From Bacillota bacterium (GTDB lineage: Bacteria; Bacillota; Clostridia; Lachnospirales; Bianqueaceae): a DNA stretch of 7,001 nucleotides. The translations under genes were made by a program, and so were the position numbers. The notes below the pieces were generated by a model. That model saw only the letters and a program-made list of their open reading frames with translations, had not been told where the DNA came from and ran no database searches. Every line of letters begins with the position of its first letter. Within the stretch, counting starts at the first letter, position 1. Of the stretch, positions 1 to 5,729 are shown piece by piece. The stretch covers positions 1 to 7,001 of the forward strand of contig JAFUJY010000309.1 in assembly GCA_017467985.1 (NCBI GenBank), read 5' to 3'.

Positions 1-635
1 ACAGAGTCCACCTCGTCGATGATGGCATAGTGGAGTTCCCGCTGTACCATGCGCTCTTTATAAACCACCATGTTATCACGCAGATAGTCAAAACCATACT
101 CATTGTTGGTACCATAGGTAATGTCACAATTGTATGCCTTACGCCGCTCGTCATTCTCCATATCATTCAGAATGCAGCCAACGGTCAGACCCAGGAAACG
201 ATGTACCTGTCCCATCCACTCCGCGTCACGTGCAGCCAGATAGTCATTGACTGTAACCACATGAACGCCCTTACCTTCCAGCGCATTCAAATAAGCGGGC
301 AGCAATGCCACCTGCGTCTTACCTTCACCGGTTCTCATCTCGGCGATACGGCCCTGATGCAGAATAATACCGCCCATCAGCTGTACCCGGAAATGTTTTG
401 TATGCAGTACTCTGTCAGTTGCCTCACGAACAACCGCATATGCCTCGGGAAGAATATCATCTAAAGTCTCACCCTCAGCCAGTCTATTCTTAAACTCACT
501 TGTCTTGGCGGCCAATTCAGCATCGCTCAGTTTCTGCATCGCCGCATCGTAGCTCTCAATCTTCTGTACAATCGGTTCGAGCCGCTTAATTTCTTTTGCG
601 CTCGTGTTGCCAAAGAGCTTTTCCAATAATCCCAT
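1..635 (-). CDS. secA: Preprotein translocase ATPase SecA, N-terminal part (runs off left edge)
   Basis: SecA is the cytosolic ATPase motor that pushes unfolded secretory proteins through the SecYEG channel. The visible 211 codons begin MGLLEKLFG and contain the nucleotide-binding domain: Walker A with GEGKT at residues 103-107, the conserved VHVVTVNDYLA stretch near 124-134, the TYGTNNEYGFDYLRDN signature near 173-188, and Walker B DEVD at 207-210. The remainder (preprotein-binding, helical scaffold and C-terminal regions) lies outside the window. The ATG at 633-635 is chosen because GAGGTG lies 5 bases upstream at 641-646. The gene has its own extended -10 promoter, so it need not depend on the upstream lipoprotein pair. 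hpf is the next conserved housekeeping gene upstream, as in Bacillus subtilis yvyD-secA, but here other genes separate them. Identity is very secure; only the fragment is seen. Confidence 0.98.
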   Translation of the reverse strand, partial: MGLLEKLFGNTSAKEIKRLEPIVQKIESYDAAMQKLSDAELAAKTSEFKNRLAEGETLDDILPEAYAVVREATDRVLHTKHFRVQLMGGIILHQGRIAEMRTGEGKTQVALLPAYLNALEGKGVHVVTVNDYLAARDAEWMGQVHRFLGLTVGCILNDMENDERRKAYNCDITYGTNNEYGFDYLRDNMVVYKERMVQRELHYAIIDEVDS

Positions 636-682
636 TATTTCACCTCGTGCAATTGACTGATGACACTACGGCCATCTTATAT

Positions 683-711
683 ATTGTACCATTAAATGAG
701 ACCGCATGCAA
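683..711 (-). promoter_or_regulatory. SigA promoter of secA with extended -10
   Basis: Read on the minus strand, the -10 is TACAAT (683-688) preceded by TGG, which gives an extended -10 (TGn). The -35 is TTGCAT (706-711), only a partial match to TTGACA, with a 17-base spacer. The predicted start of transcription is near 676, giving a leader of about 40 bases before secA. The weak -35 is compensated by the TGn element. Confidence 0.72.
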
Positions 712-740
712 CCTCTATTTTGTAAACATTTTAGGATGGG

Positions 741-910
741 AGGGCCGCCCCAGGATTGCGGGAATTTTGGTGGGCAGGTTGCCCCAGCGTTTTGAGACTT
801 TTCGGGGGCATGCCCCAGGATTCACCTTATTTTCAGGGGCACGCCCCAGGTTTAGGCCTTTTTTCTGGGGCAAATTGCCCCAAGATTTCAATTTTTCCTG
901 GGGCAGATAG
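741..910. repeat. Array of six short palindromic GGGGC/GCCCC repeat units
   Basis: GGGGCA-like arms recur at about 741, 771, 805, 836, 867 and 900, a period of 30-34 bases. Most are followed at once by an inverted GCCCC arm and then a T-rich spacer on the plus strand. The best units are GGGGCATGCCCC (805-816), GGGGC-AC-GCCCC (836-847) and TGGGGCAA-A-TTGCCCCA (866-882). The first unit is imperfect and the last has only its left half. The array begins right at the stop codon of the 135-residue gene and ends before the secA promoter. T tracts follow the hairpins on the plus strand, so for the minus-strand genes these are not canonical terminators. They may fold as mRNA 3' end structures, or the arms of neighbouring units may pair with each other. 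Function unknown. Confidence 0.85.
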
Positions 911-1318
911 CTATTCTCTCACAAATCCATTCTCCCAGTCGCATCGTCCTATAACATGACCATTCAATACCCATTCCCGCCGCGGCATTTTCCTCTGTAC
1001 TTGTTGCATTTCTTTTTGCGCCAGTTCTTCGGATATATAACAGCCGCTTTCTATGATATCCACCTCATCATATTCCTCATTTTCATTCCATCCCACAAAA
1101 CGATATACTTTTTGTACGCCCTCTATAATACCATCCATAACCGGGATCTTCTTAATATCGGCATCACAGTCATAGTCCTTAAATCCAAGAATTCTTTTGC
1201 GATAATACGCCTCAACTCTCGCCGCCTCTTCACAAGATCTAAATACCCCAATGTGAAAACTCTCACGATAATCCTCATTAGGCCATGTATAAAATGTAAG
1301 ACAGAACAGGTTATCCAT
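911..1318 (-). CDS. Hypothetical protein, 135 aa, paired with lipoprotein
   Basis: I do not recognise this protein. It is acidic, rich in aromatic residues, and has no signal peptide or membrane segment, so it is probably cytosolic. It starts MDNLFCLTFY. The ATG at 1316-1318 is preferred over an in-frame ATG 33 bases upstream, because a strong AGGAGGG site (1325-1331) lies 6 bases before it and the longer form would overlap the lipoprotein gene. Two stretches look loosely alike: residues 22-46 (HIGVFRSCEEAARVEAYYRK...) and residues 91-116 (an aromatic strand, then a helix of the S-EE-A-x-E-x-Q-x-x-x-R-K type). This suggests an internal duplication of a strand-helix unit, but it is by eye only. 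The C-terminus, IGRCDWENGFVRE, is Trp/Cys rich. It lies 19 bases after the lipoprotein stop, so the two are almost certainly co-transcribed. Confidence 0.85.
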   Translation of the reverse strand: MDNLFCLTFYTWPNEDYRESFHIGVFRSCEEAARVEAYYRKRILGFKDYDCDADIKKIPVMDGIIEGVQKVYRFVGWNENEEYDEVDIIESGCYISEELAQKEMQQVQRKMPRREWVLNGHVIGRCDWENGFVRE

Positions 1319-1337
1319 ATAAAGCCCTCCTATTACA

Positions 1338-2306
1338 TTATTCCTCTTCAATCAGCTGACCCAACTGCGGATCATAATACGCCACACCGCTGTACACCGT
1401 ACCATTCTCCACTTTTCTGCCCACAGTCATCACGATTTTGCTCGGATCCTCCACATACTGACCCATCATTTGAATCTTCGGCGTATCTGGAATCACTTCA
1501 ACCTCTCCGGTTGCCATCTCATATCGGAACACTTGCTCCTTTTGTATATAAAACAGCTGATCAGCCATTAAAACGCCATAGCTCATTCGGTCATCGCTCT
1601 CATACACCAGTTCAACTCTGCCATCCTTCAGTTGGCGATAAATTGCATTGTCGCCCTGCTGCCAATAAAGCGCCTCATCATCCACACCGATCAAATCAAT
1701 CTTCTGACCCTTTTCTTCCCAAGGAACTGACTTTTGACATTCTCCATTCTGCAAATCGATTGTCACCAAAAGAGATTGATTCTCTTTTCCGTAGCCCACC
1801 TGCAGATACAAAACGCCGTTATATAAACACTCCTCCTGCCAACGAACATGTCCTTCACTATTCATATCCAAGAAGTATTCTAAATATAATTCTTTCACCT
1901 GTTTTTCAGGATCAATCCGCCATATGTACAGCGTACCACCTTCGGCCGCATCGTGTGTGGTATCCCGCTTCTCCAACAGATAAATTCTATTTTTCCAATC
2001 ATAACCCATCAAAGAGCTTCCATGCTTATAAAATGCCGGGCACTCTCTAGTCATGTGCCAACAGCTCTCTTGCTGACAAATCAGATGACTTCTTATGTAC
2101 CCCTCCTTATCAATATATCTATAATACAGCATATACTTCTCTAAATCCTGACTATATAGGCTGTACGTCCCTTTCTTCGTCTCACACTTTTCAAGCATGC
2201 TTCTAAAATTATTATAATCCACACCCGTCTCTTGCCAGTCTGGGCTGCAACCCGCCATCATCAAGCCCATTATCAATATTGCTGCTGCATATAACCATTT
2301 CTTCAT
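1338..2306 (-). CDS. Lipoprotein, 322 aa, Cys/His-rich sequence followed by probable beta-propeller
   Basis: The N-terminus is a lipoprotein signal peptide: basic MKKW, a hydrophobic core, and lipobox M-A-G-C with the lipidated Cys at residue 20. The mature protein should be anchored on the outer face of the cytoplasmic membrane. Residues 77-89 carry C-x4-C-x-H-x4-C (C77, C82, H84, C89). This resembles the 'LC..P.C.H....C.A' sequence seen in many clostridial lipoproteins of unknown function and might bind a metal or form disulfides. The rest consists of repeated short strands with Y-L/W/Y patterns (GTLYIWRID, GVLYLQVGY, EALYWQQGD, LFYIQKEQ, SGVAYYDP), as in beta-propeller sensor or solute-recognition lipoproteins. 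The start has GAGGGGG upstream. It is the first gene of a pair with the 135-residue protein. A terminator-like hairpin lies 24 bases upstream, so attenuation is possible. Substrate unknown. Confidence 0.9.
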   Translation of the reverse strand: MKKWLYAAAILIMGLMMAGCSPDWQETGVDYNNFRSMLEKCETKKGTYSLYSQDLEKYMLYYRYIDKEGYIRSHLICQQESCWHMTRECPAFYKHGSSLMGYDWKNRIYLLEKRDTTHDAAEGGTLYIWRIDPEKQVKELYLEYFLDMNSEGHVRWQEECLYNGVLYLQVGYGKENQSLLVTIDLQNGECQKSVPWEEKGQKIDLIGVDDEALYWQQGDNAIYRQLKDGRVELVYESDDRMSYGVLMADQLFYIQKEQVFRYEMATGEVEVIPDTPKIQMMGQYVEDPSKIVMTVGRKVENGTVYSGVAYYDPQLGQLIEEE

Positions 2307-2319
2307 TTATATCCCCCTC

Positions 2320-2365
2320 TCTTTTAACAACGCCCTCGGAAATCTAAATTCCCGAGGGCGATGGA
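2320..2365. terminator. Strong hairpin with terminator character just before the lipoprotein gene
   Basis: The arms CGCCCTCGG (2331-2339) and CCGAGGGCG (2352-2360) form a 9-bp GC-rich stem. On the minus strand it extends to 12 bp through one G-U and two A-U pairs, with a 6-base loop. In minus orientation the stem is followed by TTGTTAAAAG, a weak U tract, and AACAA before it can pair with TTGTT after it. In plus orientation it is followed by a better T tract (2367-2374), but there is no plus-strand gene to terminate. It could end the hpf or leader transcript, or act as an attenuator of the lipoprotein gene. Confidence 0.65.
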
Positions 2366-2560
2366 TTGTTTTTTCAGTAACCGCTATTCAATTGTACAAT
2401 CTCGTCCGATCCTTTTCGTGGGTAGCCCCCATGTGCGCACATTTTACTTTGGCTCGATTTCTTCTTAGGAGAAATGGCTGTGCGTATGATTCTTCATCAG
2501 AGCTCGATTGTTTGTGACCCATTAGGTTCATATATTAAAACGTCTTCACGTTAATTCACT
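2366..2560 (-). ncRNA. Candidate structured RNA or leader between hpf and the lipoprotein gene
   Basis: This gene-free stretch has several complementary segments when read on the minus strand. AACGU-GAAG-ACGUU (2539-2552) is a hairpin that extends outward through a bulge to 2534-2555. AUUUCU/AGAAAU (2470-2475 with 2457-2462) is a local hairpin. CGCACA (2479-2484) pairs with UGUGCG (2436-2441) around it. ACAAUC (2506-2511) pairs with GAUUGU (2396-2401) and would close the whole domain, with possible tandem G-A pairs just inside. A terminator-like hairpin follows at 2331-2360. This is the arrangement of either a stand-alone RNA or a riboswitch/attenuator leader. I cannot assign a family. The raiA-motif RNA is worth testing because it is known from the neighbourhood of raiA/hpf genes, but I see no decisive signature. 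A 47-codon ORF (2388-2531) overlaps but lacks a ribosome binding site. Confidence 0.4.
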
Positions 2561-2650
2561 CATTCATGTTCTTGGGCTTTATCCATGGCATCACTCCTTT
2601 CCTTTAGATTTTCATCATCTCTTCTTCACAGTACATCGGAATCACCCCTT
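2560..2650 (-). other. Two tandem micro-ORFs with good ribosome binding sites
   Basis: On the minus strand AAGGGG (2645-2650) precedes an ATG at 2634-2636 that encodes MYCEEEMMKI and stops with TAA at 2604-2606. AAGGAG (2594-2599) then precedes an ATG at 2584-2586 that encodes MDKAQEHE and stops with TGA at 2560-2562. Spacing is 7-8 bases in both cases, which is as good as for the real genes here. They lie 55 bases after the hpf stop with no terminator between, so they may be on the hpf transcript. They could be leader peptides, the remains of a decayed gene, or purine-rich chance sites. No function can be assigned from so few residues. Confidence 0.3.
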
Positions 2651-2691
2651 ATTAAATTTTAATCTATATGAATTGAGACTGGTAATTGCAG

Positions 2692-3234
2692 TTATTCTTC
2701 GGTTTCGATCAGGCCATAGGTGCCTTCTTCTTTACGCCTGTAAACCACGTTAATCTGCTGATTGTCGATGTTGCGGAATACGAAGAAGTCGTGTCCCAGC
2801 AGCTCCATCTGCAGGCAAGCCTCATTAACATCCATGGGCTTAACTGCCACTTTCTTAATTCTGCGAATTACCATTGCCTCGTCATCGGCTGTATCAGGTG
2901 CGTCCCCGAAATAGGCCGCATTCAGAGTCTTGTCAGTCTTGGCCTTGTCCTGAAGCTTTTTACGGTAGCGAACGATCTGGCGCTCCAGCTTGTCCATCGC
3001 CTGATCCAGTGCTGCGTACTTATCCGTATCCTTAACTTCGGTACGGATGGGAGAAGCACCCTGCACCGGAATCGTGATCTCAACTGCTACCACATTCCGA
3101 TTCTCCGCCTTGTAGGTTACATAGACCTTGCTGTCGGGAGAAAAGAACTTGCTTAGCCGCTCCAGCTTTTTCTCAGTCTGCATTTTCAATTTTTCACTAA
3201 TGTCAACGTTGCGGCCTTTGTACTCGTACTTCAT
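2692..3234 (-). CDS. hpf: Ribosome hibernation promoting factor, long form
   Basis: HPF (also RaiA/YvyD family) binds the 30S decoding centre and, in the long form, dimerises 70S ribosomes into inactive 100S particles when growth slows. At 180 residues this is the long form. Residues 1-97 are the S30AE domain: MKYEYKGRNVDISEKLK, a beta strand with VEITIPVQG, and the basic helix LERQIVRYRKKLQDK. Residues 98-120 are an acidic linker. Residues 121-178 are the dimerisation domain, with conserved IRRIKKVAVKPM, EACLQMELLGHDFFVFRN and VVYRRKEEGTYGLIE. The ATG at 3232-3234 has AAGGGAG upstream. A SigH-like promoter and a cluster of DnaA boxes lie upstream; no clear terminator follows the stop codon, so transcripts may run into the structured stretch beyond. 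Identity is secure. Confidence 0.97.
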   Translation of the reverse strand: MKYEYKGRNVDISEKLKMQTEKKLERLSKFFSPDSKVYVTYKAENRNVVAVEITIPVQGASPIRTEVKDTDKYAALDQAMDKLERQIVRYRKKLQDKAKTDKTLNAAYFGDAPDTADDEAMVIRRIKKVAVKPMDVNEACLQMELLGHDFFVFRNIDNQQINVVYRRKEEGTYGLIETEE

Positions 3235-3272
3235 AAAAACACTCCCTTACTACAATATCAATCTGCCGTATT

Positions 3273-3308
3273 GGAAGCGGTCCCATGTCGAAGCGGGACC
3301 TAAGTTCC
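3273..3308 (-). promoter_or_regulatory. Hairpin in the hpf 5' leader
   Basis: GGTCCC (3279-3284) and GGGACC (3295-3300) are inverted around a 10-base loop, with GGAA/TTCC (3273-3276 and 3305-3308) able to add an outer stem. The unit also contains a near-direct repeat, GAAGCGG, at about 3274 and 3291. No U tract follows in the hpf direction, so it is not a terminator. It lies between the predicted hpf transcription start and the start codon, so it may be a protein-binding site or an mRNA-stabilising structure. Confidence 0.5.
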
Positions 3309-3330
3309 GTTCCGGCTGCTTGTATCTATA

Positions 3331-3359
3331 TTATTCGACACGAATGCCCGATTTCCTTT
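3331..3359 (-). promoter_or_regulatory. SigH-like promoter of hpf
   Basis: On the minus strand the -35 AAAGGAAAT (3351-3359) fits the B. subtilis SigH pattern RnAGGAwWW, and the -10 GTCGAATAA (3331-3339) fits RnnGAATww. The gap is 11 bases, within the usual 11-12. No good SigA promoter is seen nearby. In B. subtilis the hpf homologue yvyD is transcribed from SigH and SigB promoters, so the match is biologically sensible. The leader would be about 90 bases. Confidence 0.65.
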
Positions 3360-3386
3360 TTATGCGAACACAATTTTGCAAAAAAG

Positions 3387-3542
3387 TTATCCACATTTTT
3401 TAGTGGAAAACCCTTTGCAGGATGCGGATAACTTTCCTTGCAGTTTTCGCACAGGCAAAAGTTATCCACAATCATGTGGACAATGTGGACAACTTTGTGA
3501 ATAACCTTATTTTTAGCGATATTTTCCATGTGGATATCCACA
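3387..3542. promoter_or_regulatory. Cluster of about eight DnaA boxes
   Basis: The consensus TTATCCACA occurs exactly on the plus strand at 3387-3395 and 3462-3470. On the minus strand there are TTATCCGCA (3423-3431), TTGTCCACA (3475-3483 and 3484-3492) and TTATTCACA (3496-3504), each one base off the consensus. The palindrome TGTGGATATCCACA (3529-3542) supplies two overlapping ATATCCACA boxes. Eight near-perfect sites in about 155 bases is far above chance. The cluster starts 27 bases upstream of the hpf -35 and abuts an AT-rich stretch. dnaA, dnaN and rpmH are not in the window, and genes on both sides run in the same direction, so a chromosomal origin is not clearly supported. DnaA titration or DnaA control of hpf are alternatives. 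Confidence 0.85.
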
Positions 3543-3552
3543 CCTTTCCACG

Positions 3553-3664
3553 TTCACTAAATCTTTTATATTTTTAGACTATTTTTTCTTTTCTGATTCC
3601 TGAACAATCTTTCATTTTTCCAAATAATACTCCTATTCCATTTATTTCATGTCGAAAAAAGTCA
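3553..3664. other. AT-rich gene-free stretch beside the DnaA boxes
   Basis: This stretch is mostly A and T, with long T runs (for example 3566-3595), and lies between the DnaA-box palindrome and the terminator of the Sel1/NERD-like gene. No ORF, promoter or RNA gene is recognised in it. Its position beside DnaA boxes is like that of an unwinding element, but I see no run of DnaA-trio repeats. Confidence 0.4.
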
Positions 3665-3698
3665 TAAAAAAGCGAACGCTCGTTTTCGTCGCGTTCGC
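3665..3698 (-). terminator. Intrinsic terminator of the CYTH-Sel1/NERD operon
   Basis: On the minus strand the 8-bp stem GCGAACGC/GCGTTCGC (3691-3698 and 3672-3679) with an 11-base loop is followed directly by TTTTTT (3666-3671). It lies about 20 bases after the stop codon of the Sel1/NERD-like gene and insulates the DnaA-box and hpf promoter region from that operon. Confidence 0.88.
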
Positions 3699-3716
3699 TT
3701 CTACGTTCGTTCATCT

Positions 3717-5168
3717 TTAATTGTGTCGGCGCTCCCGATCCGCCTTACGTTTATTTTCGGGATACTGTTTCAGCAGATGCTCCACAGCCTTCATAACCTG
3801 GGTCATCTCCTTGGTACGCAGCACATGACGGCTCTCCTGCTTTTCCACAAAACCACGGACCTTTTCACCGCCGCCGGCCAGCACAAACTGATTCTCTTCT
3901 TTAGAGATTCCTTCTAACTTTTCCACATTAGCATGGCCGCCAAATACCGCCACTGAGTAAATGGGCACATCGTGCAGCCAGAACCCGGGACACAAGGCCC
4001 GCAGCGCATCCTGCAGGGACTGGATATCCGCCTCGTTCTTCTTCAGCGGATTGGCCATGTAGCGCACACGACCGGTGTAACTTTGTACACGCCACTCCTC
4101 ATCCTCCGCATTACCGCTCACATTACCGGTGATACCGCTTACATTCAACACATAAATTGCCTTTTCACTAACCAGCAGCAAATCCAGCACATTCATGCCT
4201 CGGCGCCCCGGTAAAATCATAGACGGAATCATGTACCCGCGGAAGTTGCCAAAGGGAGACTTGGCCAGTCGGGGACTGCGATAGCAGAAGGGCTGCAGTT
4301 CCTTTTGCAGAGTAACATAAATCTCATACTGGTTCTGCACGGCTCGGTCCAGATTCTCGTAATCCTCCTGATGCTGCAGATAAAAGGGCGTATTACGAAA
4401 ATACAGCTTGTCTCCTGCTCGCTGGAAGGCCACGTTATAACCATAATAAAAACCAATGACTGCGCCCGCAATGGCAAAAACCACTGTAATAATGCCGTAC
4501 AGCGAACTGCCGCCGGCCAACAGCGCCAAAATCAGAGCCGCGATGCCTGCCAGCACCAGACCGCCAATGCAGCCTACGCCCGCAAAAATCAAGCCCGTTT
4601 TTAAATAATCAAAGTCAAATCGGGGAACATTCTGCACCGGCTGTGCCTCTCCCAAAATAGAACTGCGGCGCTCACCCTCTTCTTCCGGTTCCGGCGTACC
4701 ATAATTCACCTCGGCGGGCTTGGAAAACTCCCATTGACTGGCATTCCCCTCCTCCGGGCGGCTAATCAGCGGATCCGGTTCCACATCGTAGCCTTTGGCA
4801 CGAGCAGCACTAATCCAACGCTTTCCTTCTTCTTCGGAAGCCTCCACACCATAACCGGTCATATAACACTGTCCCAACCAGTACTGAGCCTCGGCATCTC
4901 CCTGCTCCGCCGCCAGGCGATACATACGCACCGCTTCTGTGGGTTCCTCACTGGGAAAAGGTGCATGCTGGGCACTGGTATACAACAAACCCAGCGCCTT
5001 TTGCGCCCGCAGACATCCGCCCTCGGCAGATACCTTCATCCACAAAAATCCCTGACGGGGATCCCGCTCCTCGCCACTGCCCTTGTAATATTTAATCGCC
5101 AGCAAATACTGAGCGTTGGCGTCGCCCGCCTGCGCCTGCCGACGAATCTCTTCTGCTGCCATAACCAT
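3717..5168 (-). CDS. Sel1-repeat, two-transmembrane protein with NERD-like C-terminal domain
   Basis: Residues 2-125 are Sel1-type repeats of the TPR family (AQYLLAIKYYKGSG, AQKALGLLY, AEAQYWLGQCYMTGYGV), a protein-protein interaction scaffold. An acidic, Pro-rich linker follows. Two hydrophobic helices at about 190-218 and 223-245 have a glycine-rich GGLVLAGIAALILALLAGG core. Residues 300-460 resemble the NERD (nuclease-related) domain: GRRGMNVLDLLLVSEKAIYV, the V-L-N-V-S-G-I-T-G stretch, a conserved W at about 359, and NPL with a Q-L helix after it. In NERD proteins the third stretch usually reads VIEVKNxxG; here the catalytic Glu and Lys positions are Asn 342 and Ser 344, so nuclease activity is doubtful. 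The ATG at 5168 is preferred, with AGGTG 6 bases upstream; a GTG at 5177 overlapping the CYTH stop is possible. It is the second gene of an operon. Precise role unknown. Confidence 0.9.
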   Translation of the reverse strand: MVMAAEEIRRQAQAGDANAQYLLAIKYYKGSGEERDPRQGFLWMKVSAEGGCLRAQKALGLLYTSAQHAPFPSEEPTEAVRMYRLAAEQGDAEAQYWLGQCYMTGYGVEASEEEGKRWISAARAKGYDVEPDPLISRPEEGNASQWEFSKPAEVNYGTPEPEEEGERRSSILGEAQPVQNVPRFDFDYLKTGLIFAGVGCIGGLVLAGIAALILALLAGGSSLYGIITVVFAIAGAVIGFYYGYNVAFQRAGDKLYFRNTPFYLQHQEDYENLDRAVQNQYEIYVTLQKELQPFCYRSPRLAKSPFGNFRGYMIPSMILPGRRGMNVLDLLLVSEKAIYVLNVSGITGNVSGNAEDEEWRVQSYTGRVRYMANPLKKNEADIQSLQDALRALCPGFWLHDVPIYSVAVFGGHANVEKLEGISKEENQFVLAGGGEKVRGFVEKQESRHVLRTKEMTQVMKAVEHLLKQYPENKRKADRERRHN

Positions 5169-5173
5169 TCTAA

Positions 5174-5635
5174 TCACCTATTTCCTTCTAGCGACATATA
5201 ACTGTTGTGATATCGTATATCCCGGGATACATCCTCTCCAAACCAATCCGGTTTCTCAAACAAACTCATGGTCTTTTCATCCGGGAACTCCACTTCCGCC
5301 AAAACCAACCCGGCCTTGGCCCCTTCAAACACATCCACTTCCGCCATCAAACCATTTTCCAGCGGATATTTATATCTTGTCTTTACAATCACCTGGCCCA
5401 CGCACTTGTCCTTTAGGCCCTCAAACTGTTTTTGGGTTAAATCCAGCTCATATTCAATACGCTTAATCATACCTCCGCCCTTGACGGTCAGCACATAGCT
5501 CTCCTGCTCGCCCACCTTCTGGGCCCGAATCCGAATGACCGGATCGGTACTAATATAGCCCTGCTCTATATGAATCACTTTTACCGGCTCCATATCCGGT
5601 AATTTCTCTATTAAAAACTTACGTTCGATCTCCAT
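5174..5635 (-). CDS. CYTH-domain protein (triphosphate tunnel metalloenzyme family)
   Basis: CYTH proteins fold into an eight-stranded tunnel that binds triphosphates with a divalent metal; bacterial members of this size are often inorganic triphosphatases, but class IV adenylate cyclases and thiamine triphosphatases share the fold. The 153-residue protein has the defining ExExK (E2, E4, K6 in MEIERKFL), basic residues R35 and R37 (VIRIRAQ), K52 (LTVKGGG), R59/E61/E63, K85/R87 (VKTRYKY), acidic E99/D101 (AEVDVFEG) and E114/E116 (LAEVEFP). Length matches stand-alone CYTH proteins. The start at 5635 is preferred over an ATG 51 bases upstream because GGGAGG lies 7 bases before it and the ExExK then falls at the N-terminus as usual. 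The gene has a strong SigA promoter and is followed closely by the Sel1/NERD-like gene. Exact substrate is not determined. Confidence 0.94.
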   Translation of the reverse strand: MEIERKFLIEKLPDMEPVKVIHIEQGYISTDPVIRIRAQKVGEQESYVLTVKGGGMIKRIEYELDLTQKQFEGLKDKCVGQVIVKTRYKYPLENGLMAEVDVFEGAKAGLVLAEVEFPDEKTMSLFEKPDWFGEDVSRDIRYHNSYMSLEGNR

Positions 5636-5666
5636 CTTAAAACCTCCCATCGTGCACTGAACGGGT

Positions 5667-5686
5667 ATGAAAAATTTATTTTTCAT
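5667..5686. promoter_or_regulatory. Perfect palindrome at the CYTH transcription start
   Basis: ATGAAAAAT and ATTTTTCAT form a 9-bp perfect inverted repeat with a 2-base centre. It begins at the predicted +1 of the CYTH promoter, a classic operator position. It is AT-only apart from the outer G/C, so it may also be chance. Confidence 0.4.
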
Positions 5687-5692
5687 ACTAAT

Positions 5693-5721
5693 ATTGTACC
5701 GAATCTGAGCAAAAAGGTCAA
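5693..5721 (-). promoter_or_regulatory. SigA promoter of the CYTH operon
   Basis: On the minus strand the -35 TTGACC (5716-5721) and -10 TACAAT (5693-5698) are separated by exactly 17 bases. Each is one base off consensus. Transcription should start near 5686, giving a leader of about 50 bases. Confidence 0.88.
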
Positions 5722-5729
5722 CCGTTTTA

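Noticed and set aside
741..905. CRISPR-like array
   Set aside because: The units are 30-34 bases in all, with palindromes of about 12-17 bases and variable T-rich gaps. Spacers are too short and the repeats too divergent, and there are no cas genes.
596..910. 104-codon plus-strand open frame over the repeat array
   Set aside because: Its apparent 11-residue repeats come from the 33-base repeat period. It starts inside the antisense of secA and has no proper ribosome binding site.
956..2050. 364-codon plus-strand open frame
   Set aside because: It is antisense to the lipoprotein and the 135-residue gene, both of which have ribosome binding sites and credible protein composition. The frame has no usable ribosome binding site and an odd His/Pro/Ser-rich composition.
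2388..2531. 47-codon minus-strand open frame after the micro-ORFs
   Set aside because: It lacks a ribosome binding site, has an in-frame stop immediately upstream, and overlaps the segments that pair with each other as RNA. It could be a decayed gene, but nothing supports it as coding.
2331..2560. T-box riboswitch
   Set aside because: No conserved T-box antiterminator sequence (the GGGUGGUACCGCG type) is found, and the downstream gene is not tRNA- or amino-acid-related.
3326..3541. 71-codon minus-strand open frame over the DnaA boxes
   Set aside because: It begins at a GTG inside the DnaA-box palindrome, and its sequence is a by-product of repeated TTATCCACA boxes. The SigH-like hpf promoter lies inside it.
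3387..3664. Chromosomal replication origin
   Set aside because: DnaA boxes and an AT-rich flank are present, but there is no dnaA, dnaN or rpmH and gene direction does not switch here. Kept as a DnaA-box cluster only.
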